From NCBI GenBank assembly GCA_016869715.1, contig VGDM01000002.1, positions 1 to 64,000 of the forward strand: a DNA stretch of 64,000 nucleotides. Reading direction: 5' to 3'. Positions 8,862-21,236 of the stretch are shown here, piece after piece. The stretch's first letter is position 1. Each line of letters starts with the position of its first letter. The notes beneath the pieces are model-generated. The model ran no database searches and was not told the DNA's origin. It saw nothing but the letters and a program-made list of their open reading frames with translations. This DNA comes from Alphaproteobacteria bacterium. GTDB lineage: Bacteria > Pseudomonadota > Alphaproteobacteria > Acetobacterales > Acetobacteraceae. The position numbers were made by a program, and so were the translations under genes.

Positions 8862-9635
8862 ATGAAGACCGCCCTTGTCACTGGCGCCGCGCGCGGCATC
8901 GGGCTTGCCGTCGCGAAGCGCTTCCTCGCCGAGGGCTGGAATGTCGCACTGCTGGATATCAATGCGGTGCAACTCCGCGAAACCATGGGAACGCTGGCCG
9001 AGCCCGCAAAAACGCTTGAGATCATCTGCGATGTCTCCGCCCCGCCCGCCATTGCGGCTGCGGTGCGTCAGGCGGCAGCGCATTTCGGGCGGTTGGATGC
9101 GCTGGTGAATAATGCCGGCATCGCGATTTTCAAACCCATTCTGGAAACCACACCGGAAGATTGGGCGCGCGTGCTGGCGGTGAACCTGACCGGCCCATTC
9201 CTCGCGGCACAGGCAGCGGCACCGATCATGGCCGAGGCTGGTGGTGGGGCGATGGTGAATATCACCTCCATCTCCGGCTTGCGCGCTTCAACGCTGCGGG
9301 TCGCCTATGGCACCAGCAAGGCCGGGCTTGCGCATTTGACGAAGCAGCAGGCGGTGGAATTTGCAAGCCTTGGCATACGCGTGAATGCGGTCGCCCCTGG
9401 CCCAGTGGATACGGCCATGGCGAAGGCCGTGCATACGCCGGAAATCCGCGCCGATTATCACGACCATTTGCCGCTCAATCGCTATGGGCTGGAAGCAGAG
9501 TTGGCAGAGGCAGTGTTTTTCCTATGCAGTGGCCGCGCGAGTTACCTGACCGGCCAGGTGATTGCCGTGGATGGCGGGTTTGACGCCACAGGTATCGGCC
9601 TGCCGACGCTCAGGGCGGAACGCAGGAACCTCTAA
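8862..9635 (+). CDS. SDR family oxidoreductase
   Basis: This is a 257-residue classical SDR with VTGAARGIGLAVAKRF, VNNAGIA, Ser in NITSISG, and YGTSKAG containing the Tyr and Lys. LLDIN after strand two points to NAD(H). It begins 16 bases after the previous SDR and shares little detail with it, so it is not a recent duplicate. Its TAA stop overlaps by four bases the TAG stop of the converging iron alcohol dehydrogenase gene, leaving no room for a terminator between them. The substrate is unknown. Confidence 0.9.
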   Translation: MKTALVTGAARGIGLAVAKRFLAEGWNVALLDINAVQLRETMGTLAEPAKTLEIICDVSAPPAIAAAVRQAAAHFGRLDALVNNAGIAIFKPILETTPEDWARVLAVNLTGPFLAAQAAAPIMAEAGGGAMVNITSISGLRASTLRVAYGTSKAGLAHLTKQQAVEFASLGIRVNAVAPGPVDTAMAKAVHTPEIRADYHDHLPLNRYGLEAELAEAVFFLCSGRASYLTGQVIAVDGGFDATGIGLPTLRAERRNL

Positions 9636-10771
9636 GCTGCCAGTCGCAAAATCTCCTCCAAATCCGCCGCCCCACGCACAGGCCGAGGATTGGTTGCAAT
9701 CGGCGCATCGCCAGTCCAGCGCGCGGCAAGGCCCGGGATTTCCGCCTCCGTAATGCCTTGCTGATGCAGCCGCGTCGGCAGGCCCAGCCCCACCACAAAA
9801 TCCTCAATCGCTGGGCCGGCTTCGGCACCGCCGAAAATCGCTGCGATATCCGCCTGCCGCGCTGCATTCACCGGCGCATTCCAGCGCATCACCGCATGTA
9901 GCATCAGGCAGGAAGTGATGCCATGCGGCACGCCGCGCGCCGCCCCCAGAATATAGCCAAGCCCATGGCTGGCACCGACCGCAACACCTGCCCAACCGCC
10001 CTGCACGGAAAGCCAGGCGGCTTGCTGGCAAAGGGCGCGTGCCCGCAAATCTCCGGCTGCCTGCGCCACACGCGGCAAGCCCTCGGCCAGCATCAGCATC
10101 GCCTGGCGCGATACCGCATCCGAAAACGGTGCTGGTTCCAGCGCGCACCAACGCTCTGCCGCGTGATCAAGGGCGCGAATGCCCGATGACAGGAAAAGCG
10201 CTGCCGGGGTTTCCAAAGTAGCGGCGGGATCTAGCAAAACAGCGCGCGGCACCATCCAGGGATCAAGCGCGCGATATTTCCGACCCTCACTCAAATCCGT
10301 ATAGCCGGCATGGGGCGCGAATTCGGCGGCGGAAAGCGTGGTCGGCACCGCGACCAAACGCGGCTGAGGTGCGGCTCCATCCCAAGCGCCCGGCGATGCG
10401 GCACGAGACACCGCCGCTTCAATCAGTGCCGCGCGATCCGTAATGCCGCGCCAGACGGCAAGGCAGGCGACCTTCGCGCCATCAATCACCGAACCGCCAC
10501 CCAGCGCCACCACCAATTCGGCGCGACTTTCGCGCAGCAGCCCGGCCAGCGCCAGTACATCCTCAACCGGGCTATGCGCACGCATCGCGGCGGTCTCCGC
10601 GACCAGCCGCGCGCCAAGCGCTTCACGCACACTTGCGGCAATGCGGCTTTTCACCAGTGAACGCGTGGTAACCAGCGCAATGCGAGCCGCGCTGCCAACC
10701 TCGCCGGGCAGTAATTCCGAGACCGAAATATCATGATAAACCCGCGCCTGGGCCGGCCATTGATGCAGCAT
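9632..10771 (-). CDS. Iron-containing alcohol dehydrogenase family (maleylacetate reductase-like)
   Basis: This is a 379-residue group III alcohol dehydrogenase; start MLHQWP lies four bases after the enoyl-CoA hydratase stop. NAD-binding ALGGGSVIDGAK and VPTTLSAAE are visible. Metal-ligand regions are IRALDHAAE, ASHGLGY and GVPHGITS, with the two conserved histidines in the last two. The short N-terminal domain and LSAAEFAPHAG resemble maleylacetate reductases, which close ring-cleavage pathways, but related proteins are plain alcohol dehydrogenases. It is operonic with the enoyl-CoA hydratase. Confidence 0.85.
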   Translation of the reverse strand: MLHQWPAQARVYHDISVSELLPGEVGSAARIALVTTRSLVKSRIAASVREALGARLVAETAAMRAHSPVEDVLALAGLLRESRAELVVALGGGSVIDGAKVACLAVWRGITDRAALIEAAVSRAASPGAWDGAAPQPRLVAVPTTLSAAEFAPHAGYTDLSEGRKYRALDPWMVPRAVLLDPAATLETPAALFLSSGIRALDHAAERWCALEPAPFSDAVSRQAMLMLAEGLPRVAQAAGDLRARALCQQAAWLSVQGGWAGVAVGASHGLGYILGAARGVPHGITSCLMLHAVMRWNAPVNAARQADIAAIFGGAEAGPAIEDFVVGLGLPTRLHQQGITEAEIPGLAARWTGDAPIATNPRPVRGAADLEEILRLAA

Positions 10772-10775
10772 CGCG

Positions 10776-11564
10776 TCAGCCCTTGCCGCCCGCGAAAAAG
10801 CGCGTGAAATCTGGCTTGCGCTTTTCCTGAAACGCCGCGACCGCTTCCGCCGCTTCCGGCCCGCGCAGCAGCGCACCGAAGGCCGCGAATTCCACCTGCA
10901 TGTGTTCTGCGATGCGCGCGGCATCGGCGCGCCTCAGCAGTGCCTTGGTTTGCGCCATGGCCGCTGGCGGCTTGGCCGCCAAGGCGCGCGCCTTGCCTTC
11001 CGCATGCGCCAGCAATGCGCCTGCCGGCACCACGGCATTGATGATGCCGGCACGCAAAGCGACGTCCGGCGCAAAGGCATCCCCCAACATCAGTAATTCA
11101 TTGGCAAGCAATGGCCCGCCGCGCATGGGCGCCAGCAGGGATGAACCACCTTCCGGGCAAAGCCCCAAATCCACGAAAGGCATGCGGAAGATGGCGTTAT
11201 CCCCGGCATAAACCAGGTCACAATGCAAAAGCAGTGTCGTGCCAATGCCAATCGCATAACCTGCCACCGCCGCCACTACAGGCTTCGGGCATTCGCCAAG
11301 TGCCGCCAGCATTTCCCGCGCGGGGGAGGGGACTTCCACCTGCTGTTCACCACGTACCCGAAAATCCACGACATCATTGCCAGAGGTGAAACAGGCATCG
11401 CCGCCCGTGATCAGAATGGCGCGAATGGCGGGCGTGGCCGCAGCCTCCCGCAGCGCTGCCGCCATCGCGTTATACATCGCGCGTGTGAGCGCGTTTTTCT
11501 TCTCCGGCCGGTTCAGGCGAATGATGCGCAGCCCCGCATCATCGGCGATCTCGATTTCGGACAT
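10776..11564 (-). CDS. Enoyl-CoA hydratase/isomerase family protein
   Basis: This is a 262-residue crotonase-fold protein starting MSEIEIADD. The oxyanion-hole elements are visible as CFTSGNDVVDF and the later PEGGSSLLAPMRGG segment, where one catalytic Glu is expected. The first Glu position of classical hydratases (A-G-A-D-I/E) is replaced by SGNDV, so a 3,2-enoyl-CoA isomerase or dehalogenase-type activity is as likely as hydration. It sits 77 bases downstream of the SDR at 11642-12412 and upstream of the iron alcohol dehydrogenase, all on the minus strand. Confidence 0.85.
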   Translation of the reverse strand: MSEIEIADDAGLRIIRLNRPEKKNALTRAMYNAMAAALREAAATPAIRAILITGGDACFTSGNDVVDFRVRGEQQVEVPSPAREMLAALGECPKPVVAAVAGYAIGIGTTLLLHCDLVYAGDNAIFRMPFVDLGLCPEGGSSLLAPMRGGPLLANELLMLGDAFAPDVALRAGIINAVVPAGALLAHAEGKARALAAKPPAAMAQTKALLRRADAARIAEHMQVEFAAFGALLRGPEAAEAVAAFQEKRKPDFTRFFAGGKG

Positions 11565-11641
11565 TTGGCGTTCCTCAAACAGAAATGGGCGGGGTGGTGG
11601 CGGCGATCCCTTCTGGGATCATGCCGGCTTCAGCAAGTGCG

Positions 11642-12412
11642 TCAAATCGCCGTATAGCCGCCATCCACCGCCCAAGACACGCCCGTCACAAAGCTTGCTT
11701 TCGGGCTGCACAGCCATACCACCGCTTCGGCGATCTCATTTGCCTGGCCCATGCGTACCATGGGCACGCGCGCCAGAATGCGCTCACCGCGCCGGCGCAT
11801 CGTCTGCTCGGTCATTGGTGTTTCGATATAGCCCGGGCAAACCGCATTGACGCGGATGTTATCCTCGGCATGGTCAGCGGCGGCTGTCTTCGTGAGGCCC
11901 ACCACACCATGCTTTGCCGCAACATAGGCAGAGGAACTAGCCGATCCGATCAACCCAAGGATCGAAGCCGTATTGATGATGACGCCGCCCAAAGCCTGCA
12001 CGCGCATTTGTGCCACTTCATGGCGCAGGCATAGCCAAACGCCAGTCAGATTCACCTCAATCAAGCGGCGCCATGCTTCGGGCGCGACATCCGCGATTTT
12101 CTGCGCCCCGGCATTCACCTGATACGGGGCAATGCCAGCATTGTTGAAGGCGCAGTCAAGGCCACCAAAGGCATCCACCGTGGCGGCGATCATGGCTTTT
12201 ACTGCGTCATCATCCGTGACATCACAGGCAATGGCGAGCGCTTGCCCACCCATCGCCTCGATCTCGGTGACGGTGCGTTGCGCGGCTTCCTCCAGGATAT
12301 CCGCCACCGCGACCCGCGCACCCTCGCGCGCAAAAGCGAGCGCGGTCGCGCGCCCTATGCCAGAGGCGCCGCCAGTCACAAGCGCGCTCTTGCCCACCAG
12401 ATCGCGTGTCAT
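11642..12412 (-). CDS. SDR family oxidoreductase
   Basis: This is a 256-residue classical SDR with VTGGASGIGRATALAF, ADILEE after strand two (NAD-type acidic residue), FNNAGIAP, INTASILG and YVAAKHG (Tyr and Lys). The C-terminus is VTGVSWAVDGGYTAI. It is immediately preceded by a 36-codon amidase remnant whose stop is four bases upstream of this ATG, so translation is probably coupled to the remnant. The substrate is unknown. Confidence 0.9.
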   Translation of the reverse strand: MTRDLVGKSALVTGGASGIGRATALAFAREGARVAVADILEEAAQRTVTEIEAMGGQALAIACDVTDDDAVKAMIAATVDAFGGLDCAFNNAGIAPYQVNAGAQKIADVAPEAWRRLIEVNLTGVWLCLRHEVAQMRVQALGGVIINTASILGLIGSASSSAYVAAKHGVVGLTKTAAADHAEDNIRVNAVCPGYIETPMTEQTMRRRGERILARVPMVRMGQANEIAEAVVWLCSPKASFVTGVSWAVDGGYTAI

Positions 12413-12415
12413 TTT

Positions 12416-12526
12416 TCAGCCTTTCTTGTCTTGCGCCTGCGCTGATCTGTATTGTCCCGCTGGAAAGCGCGGTGCGGCTTCGTGAAAGGTCAGCGGTATG
12501 AAGCTGGCGGGCGAATATGTGGTCAT
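12416..12526 (-). pseudogene. Remnant of an amidase-signature enzyme N-terminus
   Basis: A perfect AGGAGG ribosome-binding site precedes an ATG opening 36 codons, MTTYSPASFIPLTFHEAAPR and onward. The FIPLT-x-EAAPRF block matches, from memory, the N-terminal helix region of amidase-signature (GatA-like) enzymes, but the Ser-cis-Ser-Lys core is absent. The reading frame then runs into QYRSAQAQDKKG and stops just before the SDR start. The simplest reading is an internal deletion that removed nearly the whole enzyme and left the translation start and the SDR junction. It could instead be a short leader that only resembles an amidase. Confidence 0.5.
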
Positions 12527-12622
12527 GGTGGCCTCCTGCCCTACAATGCTCACCCACCGCGCGGGTATCGGCAAGCCCGCCTTCCCATGCCATAAAGCAC
12601 CCGAAAACAAAGGGGAGAGACC

Positions 12623-13372
12623 ATGTCCAGAAAAACCATGCTGATCACCGGCGCGGGGCGCGGCATTGGCGCGGCCACAGCGCGCATGGCCGCCACCCGT
12701 GGCTATGATTTATGCCTGACCTATCAGCAGGATCGCGCGAGCGCCGAAGCGGTGCAGCGTGATTGCGAAGCGGCGGGGGCAAAAGTGCTGCTGCTGCAAG
12801 GCTCGGTCGAGGATGAGGCGCATGCGATCGCCGCCTTTGACGCCGTCATGCAACATTTCGGGCGGATTGATGTGCTGGTGAATAATGCTGGTGGCACCGG
12901 ACCGCGCGGGCGGCTGGAGAGCATTACCCATGCCGGCTGGGCCAATACCATGGGCGCCAATGTCACCGGTCTTGCCATGTTCTGCCGCGAAGCGGTGAAG
13001 CGCATGTCGACCAAGCATGGCGCAAAGGGCGGTGCGATTGTGAATGTCTCCTCCCGCGCCTCAGAACTCGGCAGCGCCGGCGAATATGTCCATTACGCGG
13101 CGAGCAAGGCGGCGGTGGATACGCTCACCATCGGGCTCGCGCGCGAAGTGGCGCAGGAAGGCATGCGGGTGAATGCGGTCAATCCCGGCCTGATTGAAAC
13201 GGAAATCCATGCCCGTGGCGGGGCGCCGGATCGGCTTGCGCGGCTTGGCCCGCTGGTGCCGATGGGCCGGCCGGGTAAGCCCGAGGAGGTGGCGGAATGC
13301 ATCCTGTTCCTTGCCTCAGACGCGGCTTCCTATGTGACGGCGGCCTGCCTGCAGGTGGGTGGCGGGCGCTGA
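12623..13372 (+). CDS. SDR family oxidoreductase (3-oxoacyl-ACP reductase-like)
   Basis: This is a 249-residue classical SDR preceded by GGGGAGAG. Motifs are ITGAGRGIGAATARMAA, VNNAGGTGP, VNVSSRASELG and YAASKAAVD with the catalytic Tyr and Lys. The C-terminus is VTAACLQVGGGR, slightly different from the usual DGG ending. The LTYQQD sequence after strand two lacks the acidic residue, suggesting NADP(H). Downstream lies the decayed three-subunit flavoenzyme operon. The substrate is unknown. Confidence 0.88.
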   Translation: MSRKTMLITGAGRGIGAATARMAATRGYDLCLTYQQDRASAEAVQRDCEAAGAKVLLLQGSVEDEAHAIAAFDAVMQHFGRIDVLVNNAGGTGPRGRLESITHAGWANTMGANVTGLAMFCREAVKRMSTKHGAKGGAIVNVSSRASELGSAGEYVHYAASKAAVDTLTIGLAREVAQEGMRVNAVNPGLIETEIHARGGAPDRLARLGPLVPMGRPGKPEEVAECILFLASDAASYVTAACLQVGGGR

Positions 13373-13415
13373 TCACATCATTTTTTAACCGAAAGCGCGT
13401 AAACCGGGCCTTGTC

Positions 13416-14517
13416 ATGACCGCAAGACGCTTCGACGCACTGGTGATTGGTGGTGGGCTCGCGGGCTCCGCAATTGCCTAGGGCCTCGGGGCGAAGGACT
13501 ATCGGTTGCGCTGCTGGATGAGGGTGACGCTGCCTATCGCGCCAGCCGCGGAATTTTCGGCCTGGTCTGGGAGCAATCCAAGGGGCTCGGCGTGCCCTGG
13601 TATCGGCGCTGGACACGGCAATCGGCAGAAACCTGGGCCGCTTTGGCGGATGATCTGGCGAAGCAGACCGGTCTTTCGCTTGGTCTGTCTCAGCCGGACG
13701 GGCTGCATTTGTGTCTTTCCGATTAAGAAATGAAAGACCGTGAAACCCGCCTGGGACAGATGAAGCGCGAAGCGGGCAACTATGGCTTTGACTATCGCAT
13801 GCTGGATGCGCGGGAAGCGCGTGAGATGCTGCCCGGCTTTGGCCCCGCCGTGGTGGGGGCTTCTTTCACGCCCTATGATGGGCATGTCAGCCTGCTGGCG
13901 CTTCGTCGCAGCCTACATTACGGTTTCAACGCGCTTGGCGGGGTTTATCTGCCCAATGTGAAGATCACCGGCATCGCAACGGCACCGCGCATTTCCTGCT
14001 GGAGTGCTACCTTGGCATCATTTAGGCGGAACGTACGGTGCTGGCGGCTGGCCTTGGCAATGCGGCGCTTGGCACGCATTTCGGGCTGAAGGCGCCGGTC
14101 CGCCCGCAGCGCGGCCAGGTGCTGGTGACGGAGAGAACGCGCGCAGCCCTGCCCATGCCGACCACCACCATTCGCCAAACCGGAGAGGCCAGCATCATGT
14201 TGGGCGATAGCGTGGAGGAAGTGGGGTTTGACACACGCCAGTCTCAGCGGGTGATGGCGGAAATTGCCCATCGCGCGGCGCTCTGTTTTCCCTGGATTGG
14301 CAAGCTGAATGTGCTGCGCACCTGGTCTGCGCTTCGCGTCATGTCGCCCGATGGGCTGCCCATTTATGAGCAATCCGAAACCCTGCCCGGCGCCTTCACG
14401 GCGAATTGCCATTCCGGCGTCACACTCGCCGCCGCGCATGGCAAGCGGCTGGCACCCATGATTTCGCGCGGAGAACTTGACCCCTTCCTGGCGCCATTCT
14501 CGGCAAAGCGCTTTTGA
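13416..14517 (+). pseudogene. Degenerate FAD-dependent DAO-fold subunit (HcnC / opine oxidase subunit B-like)
   Basis: Translation opens MTARRFDALVIGGGLAGSAIA, then hits TAG at 13479. A frame change near 13490 continues with LSVALLDEGDAAYRASRG. TAA at 13724 follows LHLCLSD, the same frame then resumes, a frame change near 13975 leads to NGTAHFLLECYLGII, then TAG at 14023, then an open frame to the natural end (VLAAGLGNAALG, SALRVMSPDGLP, SGVTLAAAHG). That is two frameshifts and three nonsense codons in about 365 codons. Intact homologues form the amine- or glycine-oxidising subunit of HcnABC or opine/octopine oxidase complexes. The 3' end still overlaps the ferredoxin-like subunit start. Confidence 0.85.
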
Positions 14518-14813
14518 TGTTTCGCACGCGCCACGATCATCGGCCGGAGATGGTGCAGGTTTTTGTCGAAGGCCGCGCCCTGATGGTGCCGGAAGGCAGC
14601 AGCGCCGCCGCTGCCATGCTGATTGCAGGCCTGCCGGCCATGCGTGAAACGCCGGTCTCGGGCAGCCCGCGCTTGCCCTGGTGCATGATGGGCGCTTGCT
14701 TCGATTGCCTGGCCGAAATTGACGGTGTCGCGAACCGGCAAGCCTGTATGGTTCCGGTCGCTGCCGGCAGGTGCATCGCCCGCCAGCATGGCGCGCGGGA
14801 GGTGCCGCGATGA
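14517..14813 (+). CDS. (2Fe-2S)-binding small subunit (HcnA / opine oxidase-like)
   Basis: This is a 98-residue protein whose ATG shares a base with the stop of the preceding gene (TGATG). A plant-type ferredoxin motif is visible: CMMGACFDC, then QACM about 16 residues later, giving Cys-x4-Cys-x2-Cys...Cys. Relatives are the small iron-sulfur subunits of HcnABC hydrogen cyanide synthase and of opine/proline dehydrogenase complexes, passing electrons between the two flavoprotein subunits. Both flanking partner genes are disrupted, so this intact gene is probably an orphan. Confidence 0.85.
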   Translation: MFRTRHDHRPEMVQVFVEGRALMVPEGSSAAAAMLIAGLPAMRETPVSGSPRLPWCMMGACFDCLAEIDGVANRQACMVPVAAGRCIARQHGAREVPR

Positions 14814-16158
14814 ACCTTGTGCCCGTCAAGACAAGCCCAGCGCCAAGCAAGTTTGATCTCGCCATCATTGGTGCGGGGCCGGCTGGCATGGCGGCCGCGA
14901 TCACTGCACGGGAATGCGAGCTTTCTGTCCTGGTGGTTCATGAAAATGCGGCACCTGGCGGGCAGGTTTCGGCGCTGCTGAATTGGCCGGTGCCGATCCT
15001 GCCTTGGCGCGTGACATGGCGCCGGGGCTTGATCTGATCGCGCGGTTTCGGGCGCTGGATATCACCTATCGCCCTGGCGCCACGCTTTGGATGCTGGATC
15101 CCGATACTGGTACGCTTTCGGTTTCGCGTTTGGGTGAAAGTGTAGATTTCGTCGCAGAGCGTATTCTGCTCGCGACCGGGGCGCAGGAAAGACCCGTGCC
15201 CATTCCGGGCTGGACGCTGCCTGGGGTGATGTCTGCCGGGGCAGCGCAGATTGCGCTGAAGACCGCTGGCATGGTGCCATCGGGCAGGGTAGTGCTGGCA
15301 GGGCAGGGGCCGCTGATGTGGCTGCTCGCCAATCAATTGATCCGCGCGGGTGTGCTGCCGGTGCTCGTCGAAACGCGCACTCAGCCCATTCTGCGCACGG
15401 CTTTGATACAGGACGGGATTTTCAGCGGCTTTGTGCAGCTTGCCAAAGGCATTGGGCTGATCCTGAAGGCGCGTCAGTCCGGCATGCGGGTAATTACGGG
15501 GGTAAAGCATTTGCGCGCGGAAGGCAGCCCGCGGGTGCAGGGGCTGCGCTTTCAAGGCGGCTATGAAGCCTGCGATACGCTGCTGCTGCATGAAGGGGTC
15601 ATCCCCTCCACGCATATTTCCATGGCGATTTGCTTGGAACATGGTTGGGATCCACAACAGCTTTGTTGGCGCCCCAAGCTTGATGTCTTCGACGCGTCTT
15701 CCCATTCGCGGATTGCGGCGGCAGGTGATGGTGCGGTGATTGGCGGCTGGGAAGCCGCTGTGGCGGTGGGGCAATTGGCCGCGTTGGATGCGGGGCTTCG
15801 GCTTGGGCGCATTGCGCGCGCGGATCGGGATGCCCGCGCGGAAGTGAGTGCGGCGGCGTTGTTGCAAGCCCGTGCGCTCCGCCCCTTTTTGGACGCGCTT
15901 TACGCACCATGACAGGAAATCCTGGCGCCGCCTGAGGAATCCACCATCATCTGCCGGTGTGAGGAAGTGACGGCGGGGTCTTTGCGCTGGGCGGCGGCGA
16001 TTGGCGCAAACGGCCCCAATCAGGCCAAGGCCTATTTGCGCTGCGGCATGGGCCCCTGCCAGGGGCGGCTTTGCGGCCCGACTGTGGCGGCGGTGATCGC
16101 GGAGACGCGGAGTGTGCCGGTGGAAGAAGTCGGGCATTTCCGCCCCCGCGCGCTCTAA
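14810..16158 (+). pseudogene. Degenerate FAD/NAD-binding subunit (HcnB / opine oxidase subunit A-like)
   Basis: The ATG overlaps the stop of the ferredoxin subunit (ATGA). The frame encodes FDLAIIGAGPAGMAAAITA and APGGQVS, then breaks by a frameshift near 14985. The next frame carries ERILLATGAQERPVPIPGW, SGRVVLAGQGPLMWLLANQ and a GDGAVIGGWEAAVA segment up to TGA at 15910. The same frame resumes with IICRCEEVTAG and RCGMGPCQGRLCG, the C-terminal iron-sulfur (BFD-like) domain, to 16158. The TGA would be CGA (Arg) before a C-to-T change. With the HcnC-like pseudogene this inactivates the complex. Confidence 0.85.
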
Positions 16159-16182
16159 AAGCCGATCACAGTCAATGAGTTG

Positions 16183-16213
16183 GCCGGTCCGCCACAAGGG
16201 GCGGATCGGCTTT
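16183..16213 (+). terminator. Possible intrinsic terminator after the HcnABC-like operon
   Basis: An 11-base stem with one mismatch (GCCGGTCCGCC at 16183-16193 against GGCGGATCGGC at 16200-16210) closes a six-base loop and is followed by TTT. A wider inverted repeat, AAAGCCGATC near 16158 with GATCGGCTTT near 16204, could form an alternative fold. The T tract is short, so termination strength is uncertain. Confidence 0.45.
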
Positions 16214-16269
16214 CCTGACGCTAGCTTAGCAAATTGCGTGCCGGCCTGCGAAAGCGCTAACAAAACATC

Positions 16270-17751
16270 ATGAATAATTAAAAGCGACTCGCGCGCCGTG
16301 TTCTCGTGCTGGGTGCTGCCTCGGCGGGGCTTTCGGCAAGCCTGCCGCCACGCTCAAGCGCGGCTTCGCGCATGGCGCAGGAAAACCTTGCGCGCCGGCT
16401 GGACGTTCTCGCCGAAGATGGGCTTGATCCGCGCCATTATGATCTGCCGGGTAGTGCGCTGATGTCGCGCGCCGAAGCGGCCTTGCGGGATTTGGTACTG
16501 GGCCGTGTGGCGGCGTTGCCAGGGCGCGTGGTTATCCGGCGCGATGCAGCGCGGGCCGATTTCCCTGCCTGACGCGACAGGCTTTATGCCAGTGCCGATC
16601 CGGCGAGTGTGCTGGATCAGGCCGCAGCACTCCATCCCGATGCGACGTCGATCAAGGCGGAACTCGCGCGGCTGCGTGCCATTGCGACGCGCGGTGGTTG
16701 GGCGGCCATTGAAGGCAATCTTGCCAGCACCTTGTAACCGGGCAGCCATAATGTGGCGCGGGTGCCGCAGCTGCGTGCGCGGCTGGCGGTGACGGACGCT
16801 GAAGTGCAGCGCGGCACAGTGGATGAAAACGCCAGCTACGATGCGCGGCTGCAAGCGGCGGTTCGGCGCTTTCAGGTCGCAGAAGGGCTGGAAGCCGGTG
16901 GCCGCATCGGGCGCCTTAACTGGGCTGCCTTGAATACGCCGGTCCAAACCAAGATCGGCCGGTTTTGCACGGCGCTTGATTTGCGCCGCGGCCTGGCTGC
17001 CCCGCCCGATCGGAGCATTGAGGTGAATATCCCACATTTCCGCCTGAAACTCAATGATGCCGGGCGCGTGGTGCAGGATATGGCCGTGGTGGTGGGCCGG
17101 GTGGATCGGCAAACCCCCACGCTCGACGTCAGGCTGGTCGCCGTGCAAGTCAACCCATCCTGGGGTGTGCCGGATCGCAATGCGTGGGAGGATTTGCTGC
17201 AGCGCCTCCACCGCGACCCCGTTCACATGCAGGCCATGGGTTATCGGCTTTATCAGAGGATTGATGGCGAGCTTACGCAAGTTGACGCGACCACGGTGGA
17301 TTTCAGCGCCTATTCCAAGGATCGCTTCCCGTTCATCATCCGCCAGGACCCCTGTGAGGTGAATGCGCTTGGGCGGATCAAATTCGTGATGCCGAACCGC
17401 GATGATATTTTCATGCATGACACGCCAAATCGGCATTTGTTCCGCCGCCCGGACCGCGCCTTTTCATCGGGCTGCATTCGGCTTGAACGGCCGATGGAGT
17501 TGCTGGCGGAAGCCTTCAGTGGCATGCCGACCTGGAACCAGGTACGCTTTGATCGCGTCCTGGAAGGCGGCGCGACGCAGGGCGTTTCACTCGCGCGGGC
17601 AATCCCGGCGCGCCTTCATTATGACACGGTGATAGTTGAAGCAGGCATCGTGGTTATGCGCCGAGATATTTACGGGCTTGATGCCGCCTATCTCCGCGTG
17701 CTGGATGCAGCGCGCAGCGATAGGCTGGCGGAGGCTTCGCACCGGCAGTGA
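16270..17751 (+). pseudogene. L,D-transpeptidase (YcbB/YkuD family), interrupted by in-frame stops
   Basis: A single frame runs from ATG 16270 to 17751 but contains TAA at codon 4 (16279), TGA at 16570 and TAA at 16735. Between and after them the family is clear: a SCP/peptidoglycan-binding-like region (LARRLDVLAEDGLDPRHYDL; LQAAVRRFQVAEGLEAGGRI), then the catalytic domain with VNPSWGVPDRNAWEDLL, HDTPNRHLF and SSGCIRLERP carrying the nucleophilic Cys. The protein would cross-link peptidoglycan via 3-3 bonds or attach lipoproteins. The last ~335 codons are open from about 16738, but without the N-terminal export signal. Each stop is one C-to-T step from CAA or CGA. The codon-4 stop could be avoided if translation begins downstream. 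Confidence 0.8.
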
Positions 17752-17773
17752 CTCTGTAAGGCGGGGTTCGGAT

Positions 17774-21173
<3,400 letters not shown>

Positions 21174-21236
21174 GCCTTCCCTTATTTCAAAGACAGATGG
21201 CGTGATCCGGGAAACTGGGTCACGCTGTTTTGCGGA

